Made by a program: the position numbers and the translations under genes | Notes under the pieces: generated by a model | What the model saw: only the letters and a program-made list of their open reading frames with translations | Databases searched by the model: none | Told to the model about the DNA's origin: nothing | Origin: Rhodospirillales bacterium | Lineage (GTDB): Bacteria > Pseudomonadota > Alphaproteobacteria > BOG-932 > Roseiterribacteraceae | Assembly (NCBI GenBank): GCA_028291365.1 | Contig: JAQGIE010000104.1 | Coordinates: 1-38,074, forward strand | Direction of reading: 5' to 3' | Length of the DNA stretch: 38,074 nt | Shown here: positions 8,710 through 16,182 of the stretch, piece by piece | Layout: each line of letters opens with the position of its first letter | How positions within the stretch are numbered: the stretch's first letter is position 1

Positions 8710-8746
8710 GAGCGTGATCCGAATCGGATCACGCTCTCTTTCTTTT
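8710..8746 (+). terminator. Rho-independent terminator after the CLC gene
   Basis: GAGCGTGATCCG (8710-8721) and its exact reverse complement (8725-8736) surround AAT and are followed by TCTTTCTTTT. The core GATCCG...CGGATC also occurs in the palindrome at the galU stop (33271-33297), so it may be a reused repeat. Confidence 0.85.
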
Positions 8747-8758
8747 CGATTTGGCGCG

Positions 8759-9166
8759 CTAGCGACGTAGCGGTGCGCGACGCTGGCCGAAGATGCCGTC
8801 GATGCTGATGGCGCCGGCGCCGTGCATGGCGGCAAACAGCAGACCGCCCGCCATCGCGAGGTTCTTCATGAAGTTGATCATCTGCGACTGGTCGTCGAAC
8901 TGGGTGTGGAACAGCAGCGCGGCCACGATCGAGAACAGCGCCAGACCAAGCGCGGCCCAGCGCGTCGCGAGGCCGATCAAAAACAGTGTGCCGAGACCAA
9001 GTTCGGCAGCGAGCGCCAGGTAATAGGCAAATTCGGGCAACGGCACGCCTGCGGATTGGATGTACTGGATGGTCGCTGCTTTCGCCGACAGCTTGCCGAG
9101 CCCGCTCATGATGAAGATCGCGCTCAGCAATAGGCGCCCGACCAGCGGTCCGATTGTGCGATCCAT
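8759..9166 (-). CDS. DoxX-family membrane protein
   Basis: A 135-residue protein with four hydrophobic segments. The N-terminal helix LLLSAIFIMSGLGKL and the later LALAAELGLGTLFLIGLATRWAAL and FMKNLAMAGGLLFAA segments are characteristic of the DoxX family of small inner-membrane proteins, some linked to redox stress and oxidoreductases. ATG at 9166 (start MDRTIGPLVGRLLLS) is chosen over the open frame to 9235 because GGGAG lies about seven bases upstream and the extra residues look unrelated. The gene stands alone on the minus strand and its start diverges from 9298. Exact function unknown. Confidence 0.85.
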   Translation of the reverse strand: MDRTIGPLVGRLLLSAIFIMSGLGKLSAKAATIQYIQSAGVPLPEFAYYLALAAELGLGTLFLIGLATRWAALGLALFSIVAALLFHTQFDDQSQMINFMKNLAMAGGLLFAAMHGAGAISIDGIFGQRRAPLRR

Positions 9167-9297
9167 CGTGACACTCCCGAACTGTGAAATCGGCGCGAGC
9201 CTAGAGCATGACCCGCGGCAATTGAACTGGATCATGCGTCGGCCTCTGAAGCGCCGGTTTCGTTGCGCACCGCCCCGAGCGGTGCCATGCCCCTGGC

Positions 9298-10125
9298 ATG
9301 ACGTTCGACGCCTATGTCGCGCTGGATTGGTCGGGGGCCGCCGGCCGCCTCTATGCCGGCATCGCCATCGCCGAGCTCGGGTCCGGCGCGGCCACGCCGC
9401 GGCTGATCCGGCCGCCGGCCCGGCGTTGGTCGCGCGAAGCGGCGGTCGCCTGGCTCGAAGCCCGGCTGGGGCAGGGCGATCGCGTGCTGGCCGGCATCGA
9501 TTGCGCCTTTGCGCTGCCCGGCAGCACGGTCCCGGCAGCTCAGTTGTGGGCCTCGGTCGAACAGTGCTCGCTGGGGGCGGCCGACTTCCACGGCGCCCCC
9601 TACGCCGCGTCGCCCGAAACGGCGCATCTTTACTGGACCGCGGGCGCCATGCCGGCGGGCTGGGTCGACCGTCATCGCGCCACCGAACAGGCCTGTCTCG
9701 CCGCCGGGCTGGGGGCCCCGCAAAGCCCGTACAAGCTGATCGGCGCCAAACAGGTGGGAAAAGGGGCCCTGGCCGGCATGCGTGCGCTGCGGCACCTGAA
9801 GCAGCGACTCGGTGCGCGCATGACGGTATGGCCGTTCGAGCCGCTTGCGGGCGCCTCGGTCCTAGTGGAGATCTACCCGCGCCTGTTCCTTCGCCGGGTC
9901 GGTCACGGAGGCACCAAAGTCCGTACCCGCGCCGATCTCGATCGCTGCCTCGCCGCGCTCGGTTGCACCCGCTTCATCGGCCGCACCGGCTTCGACGATC
10001 ACGAAGCCGACGCGCTGGTCTCGGCGGCGGGGCTGCGCGTGCTGGCGCAAGCGCCGCAAGTATGGAAACCCAAGGCCGACGCCGCCACGCTGGCGCGCGA
10101 AGGCTGGATCTTCGGAGTGCCATGA
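9298..10125 (+). CDS. DUF429-like predicted RNase H-fold protein
   Basis: A 275-residue cytoplasmic protein without an assigned function. The first strand, YVALDWSGAAGRLYAGIAI, the central GIDCAFALPG and the late FDDHEADALVSAAGLR carry acidic residues in the pattern seen in DUF429 proteins, which are predicted to have an RNase H-like fold. This assignment is by motif resemblance only. ATG at 9298 fits the domain start, but the ribosome-binding site is poor. The stop overlaps the crcB start as ATGA. The run crcB-rluC-HAD-AsmA-ATP12 follows on the same strand. Confidence 0.65.
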   Translation: MTFDAYVALDWSGAAGRLYAGIAIAELGSGAATPRLIRPPARRWSREAAVAWLEARLGQGDRVLAGIDCAFALPGSTVPAAQLWASVEQCSLGAADFHGAPYAASPETAHLYWTAGAMPAGWVDRHRATEQACLAAGLGAPQSPYKLIGAKQVGKGALAGMRALRHLKQRLGARMTVWPFEPLAGASVLVEIYPRLFLRRVGHGGTKVRTRADLDRCLAALGCTRFIGRTGFDDHEADALVSAAGLRVLAQAPQVWKPKADAATLAREGWIFGVP

Positions 10126-10481
10126 GTCTCGCAACGTTGGGCGCCGTGTTTTTCGGCGGTGGTTTTGGTGCCGCTTTGCGCTGGATCGTTGCGGCCCTGG
10201 TCGGCGGCGGCCCCTGGGCCATCTTTCTGGTCAACGTCTCCGGTTCGATCGTGATGGGCCTGCTGGCCGGGCTGTTCGCGCAGCGCTGGCCCGCCCCGAT
10301 GGAGCTGCGCACGTTTCTCACCACCGGCATTCTCGGTGGCTACACGACCTTTTCGACCTTCTCGCTCGACGCCGTGCTGCTGATCGAGCGCGGTCAGTGG
10401 GGACAGGCGGCGTTATATGTTGTCGGGTCGGTCGTCGCCGGCATCACCGGTCTGGTTATCGCAATGAAGTTGGCAGGATGA
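10122..10481 (+). CDS. crcB: Fluoride channel CrcB/FluC
   Basis: FluC is a small dual-topology channel that exports fluoride. The 119-residue product has four hydrophobic helices and the family motifs GGGFGAALRW, NVSGSIVMG and GILGGYTTFSTFS, which includes the polar and phenylalanine positions of the pore. ATG at 10122 overlaps the upstream stop (ATGA), and the gene's own stop overlaps the rluC-type start in the same way. A longer open frame running back to 9060 is a shadow of the upstream gene. I see no fluoride riboswitch; the gene appears simply to ride in an operon. Confidence 0.93.
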   Translation: MSLATLGAVFFGGGFGAALRWIVAALVGGGPWAIFLVNVSGSIVMGLLAGLFAQRWPAPMELRTFLTTGILGGYTTFSTFSLDAVLLIERGQWGQAALYVVGSVVAGITGLVIAMKLAG

Positions 10482-11464
10482 GCAAAGTTCAAACCTTGGA
10501 AATCGGCGCCGACGACGGCGATCAGCGCTTTGACCGCTGGTTCCGGCGCATGTTTCCGCAAGTCACCCAGGGCCAGCTGCAAAAGCTGTTGCGCACGGGC
10601 CAGGTGCGTGTCGACGGCAAGCGTGTCGAGGCTTCGACGCGCGTCGAACCGGGGCAGGTGGTGCGCATACCGCCGCTGCCCGACGCGCCCGCCGAACCTT
10701 TGCCCAAGCGCGTGTCGAAGGAAGACGAATATCTCATCGCCGATCTGCGCAAAGCCATCCTGTACAAGGACGACTCCGTCATCGCGATCAACAAGCCGGC
10801 CGGCCTTGCGGTGCAGGGCGGCAGCGGCACCGACCAGCATATCGACGGCGTGCTCGACGCGTTTGCGGAAGGCGGCGAACGGCCCAAGCTGGTGCATCGT
10901 CTCGACAAGGATACGTCGGGTGTCCTGCTGCTGGCGCGCACCACCGCGGCGGCGCGCAAACTCGCCACGACCTTTCGCACCCGCGCGGCGCGCAAATATT
11001 ATTGGGCGATCACGGTCGGCGTGCCCGATCCGGTGCAAGGCCGCATCGATCTGGCGCTCGCCAAGCAAGGCGGTCCGCGCGGCGAGCGCGTCGCGGTCGA
11101 CGACGACGAGGGGCTGCACGCGATCACGCTCTACCAGGTGATCGAAACCGCGCATCGCCGCGCCGCCTGGGTCGCGATGTGGCCGCAGACGGGCCGCACG
11201 CATCAGCTGCGCGTACACATGGCGCATCTCGGCTGGCCGGTCCTGGGCGACGGGAAATATGCCGGCCAGGAGGCGTTTATCGAAGGAGCGGAACTGCCGC
11301 GCCAGCTGCATCTGCACGCGCGCCGCCTGATCATTCCGCACCCGAAAGGGCGCGGGAAGATCGACGTCACCGCACCGCTGTCACCGCACATGAAGAAGAC
11401 ATGGGATTATTTCGGATTCGACCGCAATAACGACGGCAATCCGTTCGACGTGATCGAGTCGTAA
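10478..11464 (+). CDS. RluC/RluD-type 23S rRNA pseudouridine synthase
   Basis: A 328-residue RluA-family enzyme converting uridine to pseudouridine in RNA. An N-terminal S4-like domain (residues 8-65: DQRFDRWFRRMFPQVTQGQL, then QKLLRTGQVRVDGKR) precedes the catalytic domain with HRLDKDTSGVLLLAR, where D143 is the catalytic aspartate. Further motifs are KYYWAITVG and TGRTHQLRVHMAHLGWPVLGD. The S4 domain and position suggest RluC, but RluD is not excluded. The ATG at 10478 overlaps the crcB stop. Element A follows 13 bases after the stop. Confidence 0.92.
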   Translation: MSKVQTLEIGADDGDQRFDRWFRRMFPQVTQGQLQKLLRTGQVRVDGKRVEASTRVEPGQVVRIPPLPDAPAEPLPKRVSKEDEYLIADLRKAILYKDDSVIAINKPAGLAVQGGSGTDQHIDGVLDAFAEGGERPKLVHRLDKDTSGVLLLARTTAAARKLATTFRTRAARKYYWAITVGVPDPVQGRIDLALAKQGGPRGERVAVDDDEGLHAITLYQVIETAHRRAAWVAMWPQTGRTHQLRVHMAHLGWPVLGDGKYAGQEAFIEGAELPRQLHLHARRLIIPHPKGRGKIDVTAPLSPHMKKTWDYFGFDRNNDGNPFDVIES

Positions 11465-11477
11465 ACAGCATGAACTC

Positions 11478-11624
11478 ACCACCAAGACACCAAGAGCCTG
11501 CCCCGGACTTGATCCGGGGACACCAAGAAGCACCAAGCCGCTTCCCGCGCGCGAAGCGCGTACCAGATTCTGCGATGCCGAATTTCAATGCGCGCTGCGC
11601 GCGACGGCTCGGTGTCTTGGTGGT
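11478..11624. mobile_element. Short inverted-repeat element, copy A (MITE-like)
   Basis: ACCACCAAGACACC (11478-11491) is matched by its inverse at 11611-11624. The 147-bp unit has no gene. Inside are the palindrome CCCCGGACTTGATCCGGGG (11501-11519), a 25-bp core at 11529-11553 shared with copies B and C with two mismatches each, and two GCGCGC-type hairpins. CATGA occurs just outside both ends (11470-11474 and 11630-11634), a possible 5-bp target duplication. Removing the insert would put the downstream ATG only six bases after the upstream stop, which fits insertion into a compact operon. Transposition is inferred. Confidence 0.7.
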
Positions 11625-11630
11625 TTCCTC

Positions 11631-12296
11631 ATGAGGCTCGCTCTGTTCGATTGCGACGGCACGCTCGTCGACAGCCAGGGCGCCATCGTCGCCTCCATGG
11701 CGGTGGCGTTCGGCAGTGAAGGGCTGGTTTCGCCCGATCCACATGCGGTGCGCCGCGTCGTCGGCCTGCCGCTCGAAGTCGGCATCGCGCGTCTGGCGCC
11801 GGCGGCGGATGACGCGACCGTGGCACGTCTCGACCAGGCCTATCGCGACGCCTTCTACCGTCTGCGGACCACCGAAGGTTTTCACGAGCCGATGTTCGAC
11901 GGCATCGACGAGGCGGTGGCCGAACTCGACGCCGCCGGCGTGTTGCTGGGAATCGCCACCGGCAAGGCGCGGCGCGGTCTCAACGCGACGCTCGAACGGC
12001 ACGGCCTGCTGCCGCACTTCGTGACCTTGCAGACATCGGACACCGCGCCGGGCAAGCCGCACCCCGGCATGGCGCTGCAGGCGCTGGCCGAAACCGGCGT
12101 CGCAGCGCAAGACGCGGTGATGATCGGCGACACGGTCTATGATGTCGCCATGGCGCGGGCGGCGGGGCTCAAGGCGACGATCGGCGTCGCCTGGGGCTAT
12201 CACGACGCCGACGAGTTGCGCGCGGCAGGGGCTGCGCGCATCGCGGTGACGCCACGCGAATTGCCGGCGCTGGTCGCCGAACTGCTCGAAACCTAG
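11631..12296 (+). CDS. HAD-superfamily phosphatase, phosphoglycolate-phosphatase-like
   Basis: A 221-residue HAD hydrolase. Motif I is LFDCDGTLVDS with nucleophile D7 and general acid D9. The helical cap (about residues 18-85) follows, then motif II LLGIATGK, the lysine region GKPHPGMAL, and motif IV MIGDTVYDVAMARAAG. This pattern is typical of Gph/PGP-like enzymes, but the substrate cannot be read from sequence. The ATG lies at the edge of element A, whose sequence therefore supplies the ribosome-binding region; only a weak GGTGG is seen. The next gene follows nine bases after the stop with its own AGGAGG. Confidence 0.88.
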   Translation: MRLALFDCDGTLVDSQGAIVASMAVAFGSEGLVSPDPHAVRRVVGLPLEVGIARLAPAADDATVARLDQAYRDAFYRLRTTEGFHEPMFDGIDEAVAELDAAGVLLGIATGKARRGLNATLERHGLLPHFVTLQTSDTAPGKPHPGMALQALAETGVAAQDAVMIGDTVYDVAMARAAGLKATIGVAWGYHDADELRAAGAARIAVTPRELPALVAELLET

Positions 12297-12305
12297 GAGG
12301 GCACG

Positions 12306-14345
12306 ATGTCGCCATTCCGTTGGGTGCTGCTCACGGTTGCCGTGATCTTCGTCGCGCTCGTGATCGGCGCCGTCTATGTCGTGCGCGCACTCGACGTCGA
12401 GCGGCTGCGCCCCAAGATCGAAGCGGGCGCCAGCCAAGCGTTGGGCCGCAAAGTCACGCTCGCCGGACCGATCTCGATCGAGCCGTCGCTGACGCCCAGC
12501 GTTGCGGTCACCGACGTGCGCGTCGCCAATCCCGACTGGGCCAAATCGCCCGACATGCTGCGCGCCAAGCGCGTGTCGCTGACGGTCGGTCTGCGCGCGC
12601 TCGCCGATCAGCGGATCGAGGTCAAGTCGGTGAAGATCGACGGCGCCGAGCTGGTGCTCGAACGCGGCGCCGACGGACGCACGAGCTGGGATGGGCTCGG
12701 CCGTGCCGCCAAGGCGAGCAACGACGCCGCTTCGCCCAAAGATGTTCGCGTCGAAGCCAGGCAGGACGCCAAGCTTGATATCGAGTCGGTCGAACTGGTC
12801 AACTCGACCCTGACCTATCGCGTGCCGGGTCGCGAACGCGTGCTGGCGATCAAGCGCGCCACCGCGTCGGCCGCGGTCGGTGCGCCGGTTCATCTCGACG
12901 CCGATACGACGCTCGACGGCAACGCGCTGGGCGTGAAGCTCGCGGGCGGCACGCTCGACGCGCTGCTCCACGACCAGCCCTGGCCGGTGAAGCTCGAACT
13001 GAAACTCGACGGCGCCGGCGCCACGATTGACGGTCGTGCCGACAAGCCGCTGTCGGTACAGGGACTCGGCGGCGCGGTCGCGATCGACGCCGATCGCCTG
13101 TCGCGCTTCGACATGCTCGCGGGCAGCGCTTTGCCTGGCTCCGGACCCGTGTCGCTCTCGGCGCGCATCGCGGCGACCGGACCCGGCACCTACGACGTCG
13201 ATCAGTTGAAGGCGAAGCTCGGCAACAGCGATCTCGCCGGCACGCTCAAGCTCGCGCTGGGCGGCGCCCGTCCGCGCATCGACGGCAAGCTCGATTCCGG
13301 TACGCTGCGCACCGCCGATTTCAGCGCCGCGAAAGCCGCAGCACCGGCAGCGCCTGCAACACCGGCAACGCCCGCGCCAGCCGTGCCTGCAGCGGCACCA
13401 CCAGCGCCGGCGCCGCATGCGTCGCTGATACCGATCGACGGCGAAATCGCGTTGACCGTGAAGAAGCTCGAGGGCGGTTCGCTCGAACTCGGCGACGTCA
13501 CGACCGTGCTGCATCTCGCCGACGGAAGATTGTCGGCGCAGCCGCTGTCGATGAAATTGCCGGGTGGCGCCGCGACCGGGTCGTTCGGCCTGGACGGTCG
13601 TGCTGCGCCGGCCGCCATCGCCATCAAGCTCAAGGCCGACAACATCGCGTATCACCAGTTGCTGCGCGCGCTCGGCGCCAAGCCGCCGGCCGAAGGTAAT
13701 GCCGACCTTGCCGTCGATCTCACCGCGCGTGGCACCGACGCGGCGGCGATCGAACATAGCCTGTCCGGCCGCTTCGATCTGGTCGCGGGGCAGGGGCAGC
13801 TCGCGAACGATTTCGTCGAGCGCTGGGGCGGTCAGGCGATCGTCGCGATGGTGCCTGGCGTGCCCAAGGACGCGGCCCGCCGCCTGACCTGCGCCGTGGT
13901 CGGCGCAAACTTTACCAATGGCGTCGCGCAGCTCGACCGGTTCCTCGCCGACACGGCGGCCGCGACGGTCGCGGCGACGGGCTCGATCGACCTCGCCAAT
14001 GATCGCATCGACCTGCTGCTGAAACCGCGCCCCCACACCAACGCGCTGGAGAAGATCGCGACGCCGGTGCGCGTGTCCGGTCCGTTAAGCGCGCCGTCGG
14101 TGCGGGCCGACGAAGCGGGGCTGGTCGGCACCGCGATGGCGCTGCTCGCCAAACAGAAGAACGCCGTCGCGAGCAGCGTGCCCGAGGTGCAGCCCATCGC
14201 GGGTCAGAACGCATGCGTCGTGGCGCTGGCGCGCGGCCCGGCCGCAAGCCCGCCGCAACCGCAAGCGGCGCCGCAAAGCCCGATCAATCAGGGCAAGCAG
14301 CTGTTGCAGGATCTTGGAAAGTCGCTGTTCGGCGGACGTAAATGA
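12306..14345 (+). CDS. AsmA-family protein
   Basis: A 679-residue protein with one N-terminal membrane helix ([20 protein letters not shown]) and a long periplasmic part of repeating beta-strands, as in AsmA/TamB-like proteins thought to bridge the envelope and move phospholipids. The N-terminal domain has [18 protein letters not shown] and FxVANPDWA-like features ([15 protein letters not shown]). A proline/alanine-rich linker lies near residues 345-373. The C-terminal AsmA domain includes [17 protein letters not shown] and [24 protein letters not shown] at 12295-12300 fixes the ATG. The stop overlaps the next start as ATGA. Confidence 0.88.
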   Translation: MSPFRWVLLTVAVIFVALVIGAVYVVRALDVERLRPKIEAGASQALGRKVTLAGPISIEPSLTPSVAVTDVRVANPDWAKSPDMLRAKRVSLTVGLRALADQRIEVKSVKIDGAELVLERGADGRTSWDGLGRAAKASNDAASPKDVRVEARQDAKLDIESVELVNSTLTYRVPGRERVLAIKRATASAAVGAPVHLDADTTLDGNALGVKLAGGTLDALLHDQPWPVKLELKLDGAGATIDGRADKPLSVQGLGGAVAIDADRLSRFDMLAGSALPGSGPVSLSARIAATGPGTYDVDQLKAKLGNSDLAGTLKLALGGARPRIDGKLDSGTLRTADFSAAKAAAPAAPATPATPAPAVPAAAPPAPAPHASLIPIDGEIALTVKKLEGGSLELGDVTTVLHLADGRLSAQPLSMKLPGGAATGSFGLDGRAAPAAIAIKLKADNIAYHQLLRALGAKPPAEGNADLAVDLTARGTDAAAIEHSLSGRFDLVAGQGQLANDFVERWGGQAIVAMVPGVPKDAARRLTCAVVGANFTNGVAQLDRFLADTAAATVAATGSIDLANDRIDLLLKPRPHTNALEKIATPVRVSGPLSAPSVRADEAGLVGTAMALLAKQKNAVASSVPEVQPIAGQNACVVALARGPAASPPQPQAAPQSPINQGKQLLQDLGKSLFGGRK

Positions 14346-15055
14346 AGCGTGTCTGGAACAAGGTCGCGATCGCCGGCGCCGGCGTCACGCTCGACGGGCG
14401 TCCGGTACGCACGCCGGGACGCCGTGCGCTCGAACTGCCGACGCCGTCGCTCACCGACGCGGTCGCGCAGGAATGGGATGCAATGGCGAAAGGCGAGGAC
14501 GTCGATCCGACCGCGATGCCGATGACGCAGCTCGCCTCGACGGCGCTCGATCGCGTTACGCCGCAGCGCGAGGAAATCATCGCCAGCCTGCTGCGCTACG
14601 CCGAAACCGATCTCGTCTGCTATCGCGCCGATGATCCGCCCGAGTTGGCGCAACGCCAGCGCGCCTCATGGCAACCGCTGCTCGACTGGCTCGATCGCCG
14701 CTACGGCGTGCGGCTGCACGTCGCCGAAGGCGTCATTCACGCGCCGCAGGATCCGGCCATGCTCGAACGGCTGACCGACATCGTACGGGGCTTCGACGAT
14801 TGGCGTCTGACGGCATTGCAGGCGGCGGCCGCGGCAACGGGATCGATCGTCGTCGCGCTGGCGCTGGTGGCGGGCCGTATCGGCGCGGCGCAGGCCTTTG
14901 CCGTCGCCGAACTCGACGAGAGTTTCCAGATCGAGCGCTGGGGTGAAGATCCGATCGCGCGCGCGCGCCGCGAAGGCGTTGCGGCCGATCTCGATGCGGC
15001 GCGCCGCTTTCTCGACCTGCTCGGCGACGCACCGTCCGGAATCGGCCGCAGTTAG
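14342..15055 (+). CDS. ATP12-family F1-ATPase assembly chaperone
   Basis: A 237-residue ATP12 homologue. In mitochondria ATP12 binds the F1 alpha subunit and prevents its aggregation; alphaproteobacteria carry the relative. The opening [23 protein letters not shown], read in two parts, the QEWDAM segment, [27 protein letters not shown] and the C-terminal [15 protein letters not shown] are family landmarks. It is the last clear gene of the 9298-15055 run, overlapping the AsmA gene by four bases. The gene supports the alphaproteobacterial assignment. Confidence 0.93.
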   Translation: MKRVWNKVAIAGAGVTLDGRPVRTPGRRALELPTPSLTDAVAQEWDAMAKGEDVDPTAMPMTQLASTALDRVTPQREEIIASLLRYAETDLVCYRADDPPELAQRQRASWQPLLDWLDRRYGVRLHVAEGVIHAPQDPAMLERLTDIVRGFDDWRLTALQAAAAATGSIVVALALVAGRIGAAQAFAVAELDESFQIERWGEDPIARARREGVAADLDAARRFLDLLGDAPSGIGRS

Positions 15056-15077
15056 AGCGCATCGGCCGAATGCTGCG

Positions 15078-15157
15078 CGGCCGCTGCTCAAAAAGCCGTA
15101 CCGACCGAACGAATTGATCGAAACGCTGGAGGCGTTGCTGCCGGCGCCGCGACAAGC
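15078..15157 (+). pseudogene. Possible remnant of a response-regulator receiver domain (C-terminal end)
   Basis: In the frame of 15078 the bases read RPLLKKPYRPNELIETLEAL followed by LPAPRQ. The KP(Y/F)RPxEL pattern followed by a short amphipathic helix is the last part of a CheY-like receiver domain. Nothing upstream in this frame shows the phosphoacceptor half, and the segment starts just after the ATP12 gene. It runs antisense to the end of the minus-strand frame 15088-15483. It may be the stump of a deleted regulator; chance resemblance of about 26 residues is not excluded. Confidence 0.4.
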
Positions 15158-15483
15158 CCCTGGCGTCGCTGCACCACCAGCACGATGGTCCGCGGCGGCG
15201 GGTCGATCGTGACTTGCTCGACCGGCCAACCGTCGCTTTCTTCGCGCAGATGCAGCGCCTCGATCGATGCCGGGGCAGCGCGAAGGGCAAAGCGAACGCG
15301 ATGCGCGAAACCACGCAGCGCCGCGATCACCGTGCAGACTTCATCGTCCCGCGCGGCGACGAACTTCAATTCGGCATAGCCGTCGCATTCGGCTGCGTGC
15401 ACGCAGGCGAGAAGGGCGCCGTAGAAATCCGCGCCCAACTCGTCCGCGTCGGCTGCCGGCGGCCCGGCTACCGACGCCGCCAC
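15088..15483 (-). CDS. Hypothetical protein, third of a small minus-strand group
   Basis: I do not recognise this protein. The frame is open to 15807, but GTG at 15483 (131 residues) is a reasonable start because the bases further upstream code for another gene in a different frame. The middle part, from LGADFYGALLACVHAAECDG to PPPRTIVLVVQRRQGL, shows the GC-rich third codon positions of a real gene. The last 20 or so residues run antisense to the response-regulator-like stretch, so the natural C-terminus may be lost or altered. It overlaps the upstream gene by 16 bases. Confidence 0.4.
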   Translation of the reverse strand: MAASVAGPPAADADELGADFYGALLACVHAAECDGYAELKFVAARDDEVCTVIAALRGFAHRVRFALRAAPASIEALHLREESDGWPVEQVTIDPPPRTIVLVVQRRQGLVAAPAATPPAFRSIRSVGTAF

Positions 15484-15671
15484 GACACCGGCCGCCGCGC
15501 CTGGTCGACCGGCCGGCAGCCCTCCCGCAGAAGGATGTAAAGCGCCGCGCCGAGTGCGATCGCCTGCACGAACGCCCGCGGTGCGTCGGCCTGCGTCATC
15601 GCGATGAGAAACCACAGGGCGCTGCCGATCACGGCGATCGGCAGCGCTGCGCGGGAAAGGCGGACCGACAT
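15468..15671 (-). CDS. Small membrane protein of unknown function
   Basis: A 67-residue product with two hydrophobic stretches, LPIAVIGSALWFLIAM and FVQAIALGAALYILL, separated by a short loop, and a basic arginine-rich C-terminus. It starts two bases after the stop of the 62-residue gene at 15674, which suggests cotranscription. No family is recognised. The ordered hydrophobic layout favours a real gene, but the small size keeps confidence moderate. Confidence 0.55.
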   Translation of the reverse strand: MSVRLSRAALPIAVIGSALWFLIAMTQADAPRAFVQAIALGAALYILLREGCRPVDQARRPVSWRRR

Positions 15672-15673
15672 CG

Positions 15674-15862
15674 TCAGCGTCCCGGCTGCAGCCGGATGCC
15701 GGCGCCCGGATGCCGGTCGACCAGATCACCGGCAAAAGCCAGCGCTGCCTTGCAGCTTTTGAACGAACCGCCAAACAGGCCGCCGTCGAATTCGACGCTC
15801 CACACACCGTTGGTCTGCGCAGTCACCACGATTCGCTCGGCGGATTTATCAAGACGTCCCAT
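15674..15862 (-). CDS. Small hypothetical protein, DUF2188-like
   Basis: A 62-residue protein. The pattern IVVTAQTNGVWSVEFDGGLF, then a region with alternating charges and KSCKAALAFAGDLV, resembles the compact beta-beta-alpha layout of DUF2188-type proteins (a strand pair with a WxV motif, then a helix). The likeness is by eye. The ATG at 15862 has GGAA about five bases upstream. It leads the three-gene minus-strand group and faces away from the porin gene at 16183. Confidence 0.55.
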   Translation of the reverse strand: MGRLDKSAERIVVTAQTNGVWSVEFDGGLFGGSFKSCKAALAFAGDLVDRHPGAGIRLQPGR

Positions 15863-16182
15863 GTGCGTTCCAGTGTTTCGCGGCGCGCTCGCGTCCGGCT
15901 CTCCGAGCCACTTGGACGGGCGCCGCCTTCATCGACAGGACAGAATTTTGATACGACCCGCGCAGGACTCCATGCCGATCGCGTGGCTGCTGCGTTAAGG
16001 CGCCGTAAGGTGACGGCGTGCCCCGCATGGCTGTGTTGCGGCGCGGGCAAAAGCCCGCGCTGCGCCTTGGTTCTTTATGGATTTTTTATGCGGCTCGCAC
16101 CGGCATCGCATGGATCGCTCACCGGCACCGGCCCTCTCTCACGCCGTCGCCGATTTGCGGCGCGCACCGAGTCGAGGATTGC
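15863..16182. other. 320-base intergenic region with a hairpin
   Basis: This divergent region separates the minus-strand small genes from the porin. It holds a perfect hairpin GCGCGGGC-AAAA-GCCCGCGC (16041-16060) and, 13 bases later, an 11-bp-spaced direct repeat listed separately. Open frames here (for example from 16018) only extend the porin frame backwards and show no protein-like features. I see no other gene. Confidence 0.5.
16074..16090 (+). promoter_or_regulatory. TTTATG direct repeat upstream of the porin, candidate KdpE site
   Basis: TTTATG at 16074-16079 is repeated exactly at 16085-16090, an 11-bp period as used by OmpR/PhoB-type regulators, the family of KdpE. A related pair (TTCACG, TTTATG) lies at the same spacing before the kdp operon (17670-17686). 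The site is 92 bases upstream of the porin ATG. Assignment to KdpE is inferred from neighbourhood and spacing. Confidence 0.4.

Noticed and set aside
7183-8835. 550-codon minus-strand open frame over the CLC gene
   Set aside because: Composition is rich in arginine, glutamine and histidine with no hydrophobic or catalytic pattern; the CLC frame explains the sequence.
11478-11624. CRISPR-like array from the CACCAAG repeats
   Set aside because: The repeats are short, uneven and inverted, without regular spacers, and there are no cas genes.
11367-14036. 889-codon minus-strand open frame
   Set aside because: It is antisense to the HAD phosphatase and AsmA genes. The product is arginine/histidine/aspartate-rich without domains, as expected from the opposite strand of GC-rich genes.
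16018-16182. N-terminal extension of the porin from 16018
   Set aside because: It would place 55 residues before the signal peptide. ATG 16183 has a ribosome-binding site and starts directly with the signal peptide.
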